A stretch of DNA of 64,000 nucleotides, from positions 9,181,694 through 9,245,693 of the forward strand of contig CM033120.1 of the NCBI GenBank assembly GCA_019321725.1. The letters run 5' to 3'. Positions 45,860 through 57,761 of the stretch are shown here, in pieces; the stretch's first letter is position 1; every line of letters starts with the position of its first letter. The translations under genes and the position numbers were made by a program. Source of the stretch: Paulownia fortunei. Lineage: Eukaryota > Streptophyta > Magnoliopsida > Lamiales > Paulowniaceae. The notes under the pieces are model-generated. The model had not been told where the DNA came from, made no database searches, and saw only the letters and a list, made by a program, of their open reading frames with translations.

Positions 45860-46000
45860 CTTAGAAATTTTGAGTTTTTGTAATACGAATATTTTGAGTA
45901 TGATATATCTTCTGATTGTTTGACAATCACAAAGAGGGTATGCTGGGTGTTACACTAATGTGCATGGAGGTTTGTCAGTGGCCAACATAGAATTCGACAC
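45860..46000. other. unassigned DNA after Tat-like integrase
   Basis: Probably the 3' untranslated part of the same element. It includes 'gctgggtgttacactaatg'. I see no LTR border. Confidence 0.3.
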
Positions 46001-46009
46001 TTATTTTTT

Positions 46010-47600
46010 TTAAATAAGATAATCTCTTGTGCTTTTATAGTTTGTGATTCAAAGATCTTGCTCAAGACAGGATGAATCGTGATTTATCAAGAATTATTGA
46101 AACTCGAAATGGGATCACAATTATTGAATCATTTAGGGTTTTGACTTATAATCAATGCCCTAAATTGAATTGAGAGATTAGCTATCAAAATAACCGTACG
46201 TGTATAGTACTCACAACTAAAATAGGCTATTTCACCTAAGATTAGTTTGCCATGATTACTTGTTAGGTGTTTTCATGGATAGTGAGGTTCTTAGAATTAA
46301 AGAGTTAATTCCAAATGGATTAATTAATTCAAATAATTGTTATTCATAAATTGTAAATATTGAAAGTTCACTACTAGCTTAGTAGTGAACCTAAGAGGGT
46401 TGCACATCTTTATTAAAAGTAACATTTCTAATTTTGGAATTTATCAAATGGTTGAAAATTAATTAATTAATTAATTAATTAAGAGTTCTATGTAATTTAA
46501 TGGTTAAATTGAATTATTCAATTAAGTAATTTAATTATTTAATTGGACCTAATTTGATTAGGAAGCCCAATTGGAGTAAATTATAATTAATCAATTGGAC
46601 TGATTAATTTGGGATTAAATCAATTGGATTAATTTGTGGTTATTTAAGTCCAAACCCAAAAATTAATGTAACTCACTTAAGAAGCCACTAGAATATGAAG
46701 AGAATAAATTAAATAAATATAATTTATTTAATTAACATATTTATAAATAAATAAATAAAGTGACCAATTTTTATAGGATAAAAATTGGCCACTATGATTT
46801 ATTTTAGGTATATATTTGATATATATCATCGTGATATTATTTGAAGAGTTCAAATTAATATAAAAAATATATGTAGACAATTTTGATGACTAATGTACTT
46901 TCAAATAAGTTCTAATATATTGGAAAGAGAAAAAGAGAAGAGTTGTTGGAAGATTTAGAATACTTTCAAAATCAAACTTTAAAATAGTTCAAAATTGACA
47001 AACTCTCCAAGAGTTGGAGTAGGAGAAAATTTTGAACCCCTATATATAGGGATGGATGAAAATTACATAAAAAAAATTAACAAAAAATTATTTTGTTAAG
47101 TCTTCTATTTTTCTCTCCAAGAAAAGAAAAGAAAAGAAAAGAAAGAAAAAGAAAATGTGTTTTCTTGAAATCTTGATTTTCTTGTTCTTTAAAAAAAAAC
47201 TAGTTTCTTAATATTCTTTTTATATCTAAGTTTCAAGAATTTAAAGAATTAATTTTTATTGTTTTTGAAAGTTTGTTCTTGATCCATCATTTAAATCAAA
47301 AAGATAAAATTTACTCCGAATATAAATTAGTAAATGATTAAAAGGATTCTAGCGAATCCTTAAAAGGGAAACATTTGGATCTTTGTGAGTTCTGAAAGTG
47401 TAGGATAAGCAATTGATTATTTTATTCCCTACAACAACAGAAGTGTACGAAAGATATAATACGAATTAATATATGTGTTTTATATATATTTACTTGAATA
47501 AGCACGATCATTAAAATCACTTTCGAAAAGAGGAGATAAATTTATGTTTTTAATAAAAAATTTAATTTTCCGCTGCGCAAGCCCCTACGATTATAGCAAA
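46010..47600. mobile_element. probable Copia-type LTR (boundaries uncertain)
   Basis: The general make-up is that of a long Copia LTR: 'gcccaattgg' phrases (46563-46625), a TATA-like 'CCTATATATAGGG' at 47039 followed by a leader with CT-rich and (AAAAG)n DNA, and an end-like 'ttttccgctgcgcaagcccc' (47568). No second copy and no adjacent primer site were found, so it may be a solo LTR. An (AATT)n run at 46457-46492 and the (GAAAA)n run at 47119-47155 lie inside. Confidence 0.4.
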
Positions 47601-47639
47601 CACAAAAAGCATGTGGTATATACATATTAAAACAACCCT

Positions 47640-47879
47640 AAGAACACTGCTTCAAGATAATGCTGCTTGCATAGCTCAACTCAAGGAGGATATATTAAAG
47701 GAGAAACCCATCAAAAATTTTCTTCACACATAACCTACAAAAAAGTGGTGATATTTGATGCTCTACAAATTCGGTCAAGTGATAATTTGGCAGACGTATT
47801 CACAAAGGCATTGCCTACTGCATTATTTGAAAAGTTGAGATATAATATTGGAATACTTCAACAGAAAGATCTCATATGA
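47640..47879 (+). pseudogene. Copia RNase H C-terminal fragment
   Basis: DNAACIAQLK is followed, one frame over, by GGYIKGETHQKFSSHITYKK, LQIRSSDNLADVFTKALPTA and LFEKLRYNIGILQQKDLI, then a stop. This is the last part of plant Copia pol (YCDNxxAxxL..., R.S.NLADxFTKALP...F..L...IG...L). A one-base shift separates the first part. The rest of pol is absent upstream. The fragment leads directly into the element's 3' leader, polypurine tract and LTR. Confidence 0.9.
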
Positions 47880-48097
47880 TAATGAGGAAAAACTTATACG
47901 CACCGTACTTTTTTTTCCTTGATTAAGGTTTTATGCCATTGGGTTTTCCTAGGCAAGAATTTTAATGAGGTTGTTTATAATGTGTATTACATAAGAATAG
48001 TTTACTCTTTTTCCTTCACTAAATTTTTTTCCCAAATAATTTTTTTCTTGTAAGATTTTAACGAGACATATTCTTTGTGTATGAAAATCCAAGGGAG
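47880..48097 (+). mobile_element. Copia 3' untranslated region and polypurine tract
   Basis: Phrases 'gccattgggttttcctagg', 'aagaattttaatgagg' and 'tttttccttcactaaattt' are repeated in variant form, as is usual between pol and LTR in this Copia group. The stretch ends in CCAAGGGAG (48089-48097), a polypurine tract next to the LTR. Confidence 0.7.
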
Positions 48098-48398
48098 TGG
48101 TATAAATATTATTTAATAGATGTCCATTTGTCTTCATCCCCTTTAGTTGAAAGGTCTTATCCTTATGTTCTAAGGTGTTGATTGCACCATTAATCTTGTG
48201 ACCTTACATACCCCCCCCCCATGATGTATATTGATTCCCCTATTTAGTATACCATTAATCTTGTGGCTTTTGAATTGTAGTAGTATGCCTATAAATAAAA
48301 GATATAATGTTGTATAAAATTACAAAGAATAGAAGAAAAAGACATTATCCTCTCTATTTTTATCTTCTTTACTTTTCAATAATTTTATTTATTTCACA
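48098..48398 (+). mobile_element. Copia 3' LTR (about 300 bp)
   Basis: It begins TGGTATAAATATTATTTAAT (the usual start is TGTTATAAATATT, so one base is changed) and ends TTATTTATTTCACA. A TATA box, CTATAAATA, lies at 48290-48297. A C10 run is at 48211-48220. 'accattaatcttgtg' is present twice (48188, 48251). No 5' LTR partner was found. Confidence 0.75.
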
Positions 48399-51122
48399 GC
48401 CAACATAAGAATTAAATTAGCAAGTACGAGAAAAATATAACATCTACGCACTCCCAAAACCACAGAATTCACGTTGTTATTGTTATGTGCGTACACACTC
48501 GTCGCTCCTGTGATAGTGGAAGTGCTAGCATCTGTATTTGGTCATACAATGCCAGGGTGAATGTAGGAGTGGTCGACCGAGCTATCTATCTCTGATCGTG
48601 TGTATGCTGAATGTCCACCAGATGCAACAACTCTCTTGAGCAAATTAGCCGTGTGTGTAGCCCATGCATCCACTCACATGAAGTGACCTTCGTGGTCACG
48701 TCCAAAAGAACATGTAGAAAAATATGTCGTAATTAGCATAGTCGGAGCCCCACATGAAGTCGGGATGCTTAGCCCCAGATAACTCTTGTCTTGTCTTATC
48801 AATAAGATATCTTCCTTGTCTTCAGTATTTCATGCATGATCTTATAAAATATCTTTAGATATTTCTCTTAAAATCCGACACGATAATCTTCTATGATTAT
48901 CATTACAAAATTTGCAAGAATTAAATCAAGTTGTTTAAATAATAAATCATTTAAAAATGTCAGCTTTCGAAAATTGTAACACAGAACCTTGCACATCAAA
49001 TTTTCGCCTTGGTTACTGTAAATCCAACCAGACTTAACAATATGAAAACGAAACGCCTATGGTCTTAAGGCTAAGGCAGTTGTCTTGGGACATGTTTGAT
49101 TTAAATTATGATTATTTGAATACTAATTATAAACTCAACAAGTTTAAGCTAGTCATTTTTTTTACAACATTATATTAGTTTTTTTATACATACGATAATT
49201 TGGAACAATAAGATAATTTATTTTTTTGTTAGCCTTACAAGAATTTAATTTACCCAAAACATATTTTAAATGAGATTTTATTTTTCTTCTCTAACCTATT
49301 TGTAAATGGCAACTCATGGGGGAGTGAGTAAATGTAATTCAAATGTCTTTTCTCTTAACAAAATAGATATAAATTGGATGATGTGATGCAAATACCTCAT
49401 TGGCTGAACTGTTGAGAGCTTCCAAGAGAAAGAAGCGGGCCAAAGCTTATTGTGATTGAACTAGAAATTATTTTGTGATCACTGTAGTAAGATGATATGA
49501 AAATTAATGGATATTTGTATAAGTTTTCAGCATTTTGAAGGAGGTAATGTAATATTTTCGAACCATATTTATTCTAAGTTGTTTTACGTGTCACTATTAT
49601 TGTGGTATAATTGGAAGTTTTGAAAAATAAAATAAATCTAATATGATAAAAAAATAATTAATTTAAAAAATTATGACAATGTACAAAAAGAATTTAAAAA
49701 TTACTATGTTATTGTTGTGGTATATTTGGAAGAATTGAATAACAAAATAAGTCAATTGTTCACCAAAAAATAATTAATTTCAAATATTATAAAATATATG
49801 AAAAAAATTTAAAGAAGTACTGAAATGACCACATATAACGAATATAAAATTTGTTACTATTGAAAGGACAAGAAATTGAAAACATTACAATTAGCCTTAA
49901 CTGCATTTTGGTCTCAATATACCTCAAGTGAGAAATAGGGAATTTCTATTTTTTTTTTAGCTAACATTAGTATTTTAAAATTTAAATGAGTAGTTTTTAT
50001 AATTAAGTCTAATTTCAAGAATAATTTTTTGTAATTAATTTTTTTAATAAAAGATGAGTGAAAAAATAAACAAAGATGAGGGTGAAGACGAATTGATCCC
50101 ATATGTGGTACACAATATTGCAATTTGCATCAAGTCTACCATTCACATCTGAAAGTATTCTTCTCGTCTTGATACGAGTCGAAGCTAAAAATACTTCTAC
50201 CACGTGGAGCCTATAACCTTTTTTAATAAATTTGCAATTACTTACACGTTGAGCCCACCTTGGAGCGAGCGAGCGAGCAAATGCTCATCCAGTTCAGTTT
50301 ACTTATCATCAAGTTGAGGACCGTCAGATGGTTTTTTCAGCTACTTTTATTACAATCTCAATGCATTTTAAAACTAACTTTTCCTATATAACCAACCACA
50401 TGTGAGTTGGCATATCTTTACATGAATCTTTTTAAATTTAATATTCTTAAAGCAATGACAATTTCACATACCTAATATTCTTGTGCCATTACCATTTCCA
50501 GTCTCCATTCCAAGATTCTTCCATAGTCATTAGCTGAAAATTCTCATACTGCCTGCATGATACTGCACAAATAGTTCCATAGGTCATTAAATTTGAATAT
50601 GATAATATTATAAATTGCAGAAATCATCATGTATAATATAACTGTTTCTAATTGTGCTTCCGCTTATGTTACTTTGTCCATGGAAAATGCTCGACTTTAA
50701 GTGGTATTGACAACAATTATATTTGCTACCTAAATATTCAATATGTTTGCTTTCCAAGTAATGAACTGAAGACAAGTTTGACAGAGAGATAGTAACACAA
50801 ATACATTTTTGAATGCCATATTATTAATAACATGAAATTTTTGAATGGATCGAGTACAGTCTATATGTAATTAAGATATTATTTCTTTAAAATTCAATAA
50901 TCAGCACTCCGTGCAATAAAAGATAAATCAATGTAACAGTCCTATTCATTTTCAGGTGTTTGCTTTTTGCTAATATCATCATTTTTAACTCTCTTACTTG
51001 TTTTACATTTACAGACTTCTGCAGTTTCTGCTCAACCAAAATTCATTTCTAGAGTGGTATATGTATACACCTAAGAAAAAAAGAAAGAAAACATGGCAAA
51101 AATAAATGTTCTTCAATTATTA
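48399..51122. other. intergenic DNA, no gene seen
   Basis: 48440-48800 is GC-richer than its surroundings (tcgtcgctcctgtgatagtg, tggtcacgtccaaaagaac) but has stops in every frame; it may be a decayed transposon. 49560-49900 has two related AT-rich phrases, 'ttattgtggtata.ttggaag' (49597 and 49714). A short (GAGC)n run is at 50265-50278. Confidence 0.5.
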
Positions 51123-51968
51123 TCATCTGACAGTTGAAGCAACAGTGTGAGCCCAAGACCTGAGATGATCTTTCAATTCCATTTCATCCCCAAAAGTTGG
51201 AATCTTCCAATCCACCAATGGATCATTCTTGATAAAACTCTTTTCATCATCTTCCAAAACATCCCATGCTTCAGAAAGATAAGGCCTCCTGGGAACTGAT
51301 ACCTCTCTCAGTCCCTTATCCAGTTCTTCCTCCTCATTCTTTCCCAGTCTTTGTAGCCCTGGAATTATTGAAACCAATCTTGAATCCTTGTCTTTGTCTG
51401 AAAACACAAATCCCAGATCCATAAACCCTTTTAACTCCTCAAACTCAAGCTCTGACAAACTTCTGCTGCTACTTTTCCTCCTCTTCCTCCCGTCTTGACC
51501 AGTACCCATCAATGGTCCTTTATGTCTTTCTTTCTCGGATTCGGTGCAATTTGCACATTCTCCTGCTGTGAGAGAGTGATAGACACAAGAACTATTCGTT
51601 TTGCGAATACCAATGCTGATTTCTTCTTCTTTTCTTGGTGCTGAATCTAGAAAGCTCTCAACTTCTTTACCAGAGACTGATTTGGGCGAATACGGAGAAT
51701 TCGTGGAATCTGAGCAATCTTTGGAGCTCAAAAACTGGTAGCTGAAAGACTGTCTCATGAGGGTTGTGATCCGATTCAGCCTCGGTTCTTCGGAAGGCTC
51801 TTCTTCTTCTTCTTCTTCTTCTTCTTCTTCTTCTTCTTCTTCTTCTTCCTGCACTTGAAGAATTGCACCTGTTTTCACTGTAGGCAAAGGGGGTTTTGGT
51901 GTGAAAACTCCATATTCAAACCAGTAAGAATCAAAGAGGTTCATTAACACTGTTTCTTCAGCTGACAT
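51123..51968 (-). CDS. DUF1685-family protein, 281 aa, intact and intronless
   Basis: This is the one clearly intact gene. The ATG at 51968 gives MSAEETVLMNLFDSYWFEYG and the stop is at 51123. The diagnostic part is the second half: RSLSELEFEELKGFMDLGFV, SRLVSIIPGLQRLG, RRPYLSEAWDVLEDDEKSF, and the end LKDHLRSWAHTVASTVR. These are the core of plant DUF1685 proteins (L.ELE.EELKGF.DLGF.F...LV.I.PGLQ...RPYLSEAW...W..P...M...LR.WA..VAS.V). The N-terminal half carries about 17 consecutive Glu residues (codons at 51851-51798) and is Ser-rich; KRRKSSS (about residues 162-168) may be a nuclear-type basic patch. There is no signal peptide or membrane segment. The molecular role of the family is not established. 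The start is supported by the family-like MSAEETVLxLFDSxWF opening and a stop upstream. There are no close gene neighbours. Confidence 0.93.
   Translation of the reverse strand: MSAEETVLMNLFDSYWFEYGVFTPKPPLPTVKTGAILQVQEEEEEEEEEEEEEEEEEPSEEPRLNRITTLMRQSFSYQFLSSKDCSDSTNSPYSPKSVSGKEVESFLDSAPRKEEEISIGIRKTNSSCVYHSLTAGECANCTESEKERHKGPLMGTGQDGRKRRKSSSRSLSELEFEELKGFMDLGFVFSDKDKDSRLVSIIPGLQRLGKNEEEELDKGLREVSVPRRPYLSEAWDVLEDDEKSFIKNDPLVDWKIPTFGDEMELKDHLRSWAHTVASTVR
51801..51848. repeat. (TTC/GAA)16 trinucleotide repeat in coding sequence
   Basis: Sixteen uninterrupted TTC units on the plus strand encode the Glu run of the DUF1685 gene. A pure repeat of this length should be variable between individuals. 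Confidence 0.97.
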
Positions 51969-52065
51969 TTTTTATGTCGGCAACTGAGCAGTGGTTTCTG
52001 AAACTACGAGTGAAATGAATTATTTGAAAATGAGTTTGTTTGGCATGTGATGGTGAGGGCCGGCA

Positions 52066-52131
<66 letters not shown>

Positions 52132-52140
52132 ACTCCGTCT
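51969..52140 (-). promoter_or_regulatory. upstream region of the DUF1685 gene
   Basis: This is the 5' flank of the minus-strand gene. The first 100 bp would be 5' UTR; beyond it lies the (TA)n tract at 52078-52131. If the TATA function lies anywhere close, it is within that tract, which is polymorphic DNA by nature. No specific element can be assigned. Confidence 0.35.
52078..52131. repeat. (TA)n microsatellite
   Basis: About 27 TA units with two small interruptions (ttatatatta), about 110 bp upstream of the DUF1685 start codon. Confidence 0.95.
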
Positions 52141-55100
52141 GCCACAGGTGTATCACTTTTTTATTTTTTAGATGTCTTAAAATAAATTTTAATTTTTTAA
52201 GATAGGTTTTCTTTTTTAAAATACCCTCCCATTTAAAATAATTATATAAACACTATTAATAATTAATTATTATTTTTAAAGACATTTACATACACAATAA
52301 TTTTATTGATTTATGTCTTAATTTTTTTACATCTCTTCTATTGTGGTTGTGGACCTTGTGGTGATATTTTAGAGTATTGGTGCAGGTTTCAAGTTTTCTT
52401 TCACCTTTTTTAATTTCTTTGAGGGATCTAAACTTTTGAAATTAAAATTTGAAAATTAGATTTTATGTTTTTAGAGTTTATTTATAGAGTTTATGCTTTT
52501 CTACTTAAATTGCATTAACATGTTCGAGGATTCACTTGTTATATGTCTTTCTATTAAAAGGATTTTAGTGGATTTCAATGTACTTGTTATTCTAATTATT
52601 TTTAATTAATCATTAATTATCTTTAAAAGATTCGGTTGCTAAAATGTCTTTTATTAAATGATTTTTGTGGATCACAATGTTTCTAAATAGTGTGGTAGGT
52701 AATGTTTATTATCATTTACATCTATACTAATTGAAAAATATTTTTTCAGCCTCTTGTTTTCGTATTTATCTTTTTCTCTTCCTCTCTCCTATTCCTTTAG
52801 CTCTCTCAATTATTTCTAAAACTTGTTCTTTCTTCTCTTACAAACATTACCAACAAATATTATTTTTCTTCAATTATTGAAATTTTTAATTAACAAATAA
52901 AATAAAATAAATAATAAATAATAAATTGTTATTTTTATAAATTTAAAATAATTATACGCACACATCAAATGTACCGACAGTCCTAGTTGTCAAATTAACC
53001 ACGACTAAGTATATGAGAATAGAAAGGACATGCTTGATTGAGTTAGTAAAGAGATACCTTTGTCTTTTCATAAAGCAAGATACTTTGCGTAAATGTTAAT
53101 AAAAAGACCACAAAAAAAACAGTAGTTGTGTGACTTGTGTCTACCGAAATAATTGTGATAATTGAATTGGAACTCAAAAAAAAAAAAAAAAAAAATTGAG
53201 AGAGAACTTACAATTATATCAAATTCAAATGATTAAAAAAGTTTGTTTAGTGTTAATTTTTGGTATTTTGAGAAAAATATTTAGAAGAATGTATTTTGGG
53301 TATTGAAATTGGAGAATGTATGGATAATAAGAATATATTTGGATATTTTGTTGAGAGAAAATGATCTAATGTATTTTTGAAGACATGATCTTGTTAATAT
53401 TGTTTATTGTGGTTAATGGAAGATATTTTTAATTATATAAATTTTATCAATGTTATTTTATTATAGTTAGTGAGATATAATATAATATATTTTAATTTAA
53501 TTAAAATAATAATAGATAAGTATTTTAAAAAAATAAAAATACATTTTACCAAAATAGCGATCCCCAAACACTGTCTTCTTTATGGAAGAAGAAGATATTT
53601 TGGTGAAATAGAACCAAACAATAGAAGTAATTCCTAATGATTAGAAGGGTATTTATAGTAAATTAACATTAGATCCTGGATGCCTCTAGTCTTAATAATT
53701 AGAATGGGTCCGAGTCCGAGTCCGAGTCCGAGTCCGAGTCCGAGTCCGAGTCCGACTGTCATTTTTACCCACATTGTTTATAAGATCCACGCCTCAGGTT
53801 AAACCTTTCATTCTAACCAAACATTGACCCACGTATATATGCCCCACTTTCTTTTTCCTTTTATATAAAAAGAAATAAAAAAGGAATAATTTTCATATTC
53901 TACCGAATAATAATTATAAAGAAAAGAAAATTCGGTCAACTAACCAATCACAGAGGATGAAGGGCAGAAATTTTACCCAAATACAAGTCACACATTCATA
54001 TTGATTATTAAAAACATATATACGTGTGTCAAGTGTGAAATTATAAATTACTTTTTTTGTGAATCTTGTCTAATAAAATGATTACTTACGTGGATTAATT
54101 GCAATTTTAATAATAAATAAATATATAACAAAGTTTGAGAAATAATCAATCACTTAATTATATTTTGTTTGAAAGTGGGATATCGGTTTCTTTATTCTTT
54201 ATTGAATTGTAAATCAGTAGAAAGTTCGAGAATGTTTTGGGTCATTGAGGTGAGAATTTGCATGGTAATTTGATAATAATTTCTTTTTTGTTTGTTTAAT
54301 GAAATGAAATAAATATAAAAAGTAAATCCAAAGTGCCTATTTTACCCCAGTCGAGAAAATGAAATAATCGAGATATGTAAACTGATCTAAAACTACCAAA
54401 TCGCAATGTAAAAATATAAATTAATAATTAATTGTTTGGGCATTACATATTTTAAAATTAGGAAAGTAGAAATGCAGATTCGTATGGTTAGACTACGGTC
54501 AATCTCAAAAGCATGGGAATTCTTAGTTCTCACTTGCATGTTGTATAACATAATAGTTGAAATCCAATTACAAATGGCGCTATTATTTGCCTTTGAAAAG
54601 ATAAATTAAGACAAAAGTCACGTGTGAAACTGCAATTTTTTTTATTCTCTTTATTTTAGAGGAATGATATTTATATCATTATATTAAAATATCCATTAAT
54701 AATTAATTTAGTATATTCATCAATGACCAATCAATGATAATGAATAAATTTAACAAAAATTAGAATGAATAATGAGATAATAATTCTATATAAGTGAAAT
54801 ATATACCGACACGAATTTAAACCCAAAATCTCGTATTTATAGAATTTTGAACATTAACTGTTAAATTAAGACATCATCAGCGTGTAAAACTACGTGGTAG
54901 TTAATCATAATTCACAAGAAATCTTTGATAAGAAAACACGTGATAGCAAACAATTTTAGCATCATTATGTAATAGTATCTTCAAAGAGCAAAATCAAATA
55001 ATGTATTTGACATGAATGTTAAAAATTCTCTCTTTGATGGTTGTACTTTAATTTTTTTTTGGAGTTTTCAAGAGGTATCTCTTACCTTCCTTTTTACCAG

Positions 55101-55884
55101 AAAATGCATATTAAGTGGAGTACTACCAGCAACATAAATAAACAGTTAAGGGTCCTTAGAATTAACTCCGGAATACTATCGGACGCTCAAGTCAGCAATC
55201 GAGTTAAAGAAATAGTGAATGTCATGATGTAAAAGACGTACCTTAAAATTGTAGAGAATGAGGGTATTTATACTATATGTTGGAGGGTATAATTTTGTTT
55301 AATATGGTTCATAAATCATATGAGTTTCATGAGCCAATAGGTTTGAATCTTTCTTGTAAACCTCTTAAACTTAGCCTTTGTATCTTTATCGAATTATGAT
55401 CCATCAATAACCATCTTTAATTCTTCTCAAAGAAACAAAAAAAAAAAAAAGAAAAAAAAAAAGAAATAAATCCAGTATGTGCCATTAGTATTCAGACCTT
55501 GCGAGCCCAACATATGGATAATTGTGCATGGAAGATTAAAGGTTATAATTTTCTCTTTTATGTGAAATATAATAATATTTTTTAAAAACCATTTGTTCAT
55601 TAAAATGACCTATAAAATGGTAAAAAAATGAAATAACTATATAAAGAAAGAAGAAAAAACTTGTATAGGTTATAATGATACTAGAAAAGTAACTTTAAGG
55701 ATTAAGTATTCGGAGAAAACAATTTTAGGGGGCAAAGAGTTATGCAACTTGCTGAAAATTTGAGTAGTGGGGCAAACTACACGGCCAAAGCAATTTCTCA
55801 AGCCGAAGTGCCATAAAATTTTATTGGAAGTGCTACAGATCGTGACGAAAGTTTAGAATGTAAAAGTGTTTCTTCTTTTTTCAT
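52141..55884. other. AT-rich intergenic DNA, no gene seen
   Basis: Long A/T runs (for example A22 near 53178) and stops in every frame. A segment at about 55060-55290 ('cttaccttcctttttaccag', 'atactatcggacgctcaagt', 'gagggtatttatac') resembles leader-like pieces often seen in plant LTRs, but no element can be delimited. Confidence 0.5.
53708..53755. repeat. (GTCCGA)8 hexanucleotide repeat
   Basis: Eight perfect GTCCGA units (equally CGAGTC or TCCGAG), followed by CTGTC. It is GC-rich inside very AT-rich DNA. Confidence 0.98.
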
Positions 55885-57491
55885 TGATAAGTGTATATTT
55901 TGATATATTTTTATATTAATTTTTTTATATTTTTATATTTTATTCTTATTAATATTATTTATTAATATTTTGTATTAGGGAATTAGTAAACAAAAAGAGA
56001 TAAAAAAGAATCAAAATAAAACCAAAGAAGAAAACACGATTCATGAGCAAGTTGTGAGATAGTATTTCATTAAATCAAAAAAACATCACAATTAGAAGAA
56101 AATAATCATTTTTGCCTAAGTCCATCATATGTAAATCAAAATATATATAAGAAATCACTTTAACTTTGTAAGTGATTGCTGAGTTTGCATTAAATTCAAA
56201 ATAAACATATTTTTAAACTTGTGTAATTTTCGTATTTTGAGTATAACTCTATATTCAAAAGCTTTAAAGACCAGAATCTTACTTCATTTGAAAGCCGATA
56301 GATAAAACTATAATTTTGTTGTTGGAAGTTCAGCTCAATTCAGTTTTGATTATAGCATAATGCGTTGCTGATGTTAAAGGATTACTCTTAAATATAATCC
56401 CGTTATTTGGCCATATCTCCCTCACCTTGCAGCCAAATTTGATAAATGGCATATGCAAATATATTAACAAATAAATATCTACAACTTTTACTCTTTACCC
56501 ATTATCAAAATCTGATTATATCTAGCCTGAAAATCTAATTCAATCGAATAAGTGAAAATTTAGAGGATTTGGTGTAACAACTTACCAACTCTTGACAACT
56601 AGTATACCACTTAATTATTTAACTCCTCCATTATATGTTTGGCCTCTAGCATACATGCCATGTATTAAGCTTGTAAGAATGGGGGAGGTAGAGAAGAAAA
56701 GAAAGTTTTATTCTTGTCTTTTTTTAGGCTAAGTTTTATAATAATAATGTAAGTTTTCTAGTAGTAATAGAAATGTATACTCTAGTTTCTCTTTTATTTT
56801 TAGTATTTTCTACTTTCATCATGTCTTTTTTGAATTTTATTTATTTGAGTAGAAAGGGTAAACCTCTTGATGGAGGAAAGATGAACGGTTATAAAGGTAG
56901 AAAATGTTCAAGTGTGTTGTATTATTATTTTAATTTTTGATCTAAACCCTACTTGTTTTGTAGTGATTCTTGACTTATGTATCACTAATGGCACAACAAA
57001 TATTTTGGTCCATTTAGCTAGACGTTTGATTTTACTATACCAACCGCTAACATAAAATCTTGATTTATTGTAGACAAATGTGTGCATAAATACTTGATCC
57101 TATAAACACGTGTTGGTATTAAGAGATAATTTGTAAATAGTAAGACAATATCATGATTGTCTTAATGCATGAGCTATTTGATAACATTTTTCCATTTAAA
57201 CTTTCATTATATATGAATTTCAATAGTGACAATTAAAAAATATAAAATGAGTAAATAATCGTTCTTCTATTCAAAACTTAATAGCAGATCCTTAATTCTC
57301 ACTACTTTTATTACTTTGGCTTCTTCTAAGTTATAGCATACATTATTTTTTTATTTTAAACCACATAAAGTCCATCTTTTTTTAGAAATATAATCCTAAA
57401 ATTTTCAAATAATTTTTTTGTTGATCAACATCAAATAAATTTATTACTTAAAATAACTTTCATTTAGATTTGCAATTTTAAAGTTATAGCA
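55885..57491 (+). mobile_element. Athila-family LTR, apparently solo (about 1.6 kb)
   Basis: It begins TGATAAGTGTATATTTTGAT, ends TTAAAGTTATAGCA, and is collinear with 19203-20797 ('aaacctcttgatggagg', 'gatcctataaacacgtgttg', 'caatatcatgatt'). It carries a private insert of about 190 bp at 56000-56190. No primer site or internal sequence follows, and none precedes. No convincing 5-bp duplication is visible (TTCAT before, TCTAA after), so loss of the internal region by recombination is inferred rather than shown. Confidence 0.8.
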
Positions 57492-57559
57492 TCTAATATA
57501 ATTAAATGATGCTGGATTTTTTTCTCAATAGTTTCAACAACTCCCATAAATAGCTTGTA

Positions 57560-57760
57560 CTGCGTTACAACCAAGAAAACAAATCAGGGCACCTCAAGCA
57601 ATGATAGGTTCTCATTTCACTCCATGTTTTTCATCTAGAAGCATCACTGCAGAATCATTTGCAGCAATTAAACCCATCATAATGGAAGGGGGATAGAAAT
57701 ATGTGGACCTTTCCAACCTACTTCTACTTTATCTCAACCTAGAAAATCAAGTAGGAAAAG
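57560..57760 (+). pseudogene. degenerate coding remnant, unrecognised
   Basis: An open stretch reads LQPRKQIRAPQAMIGSHFTP, CFSSRSITAESFAAIKPIIM, EGG, stop, KYVDLS, then one frame over QPTSTLSQPRKSSRKRKNVD. The basic tail and make-up are reminiscent of the C-terminal tails of transposase-like plant proteins, but I cannot name a family. Confidence 0.3.
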
Positions 57761-57761
57761 G

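Noticed and set aside
55041..55232. 63-codon plus-strand frame
   Set aside because: Its sequence resembles leader pieces of plant LTRs, and the frame has no homology I recognise.
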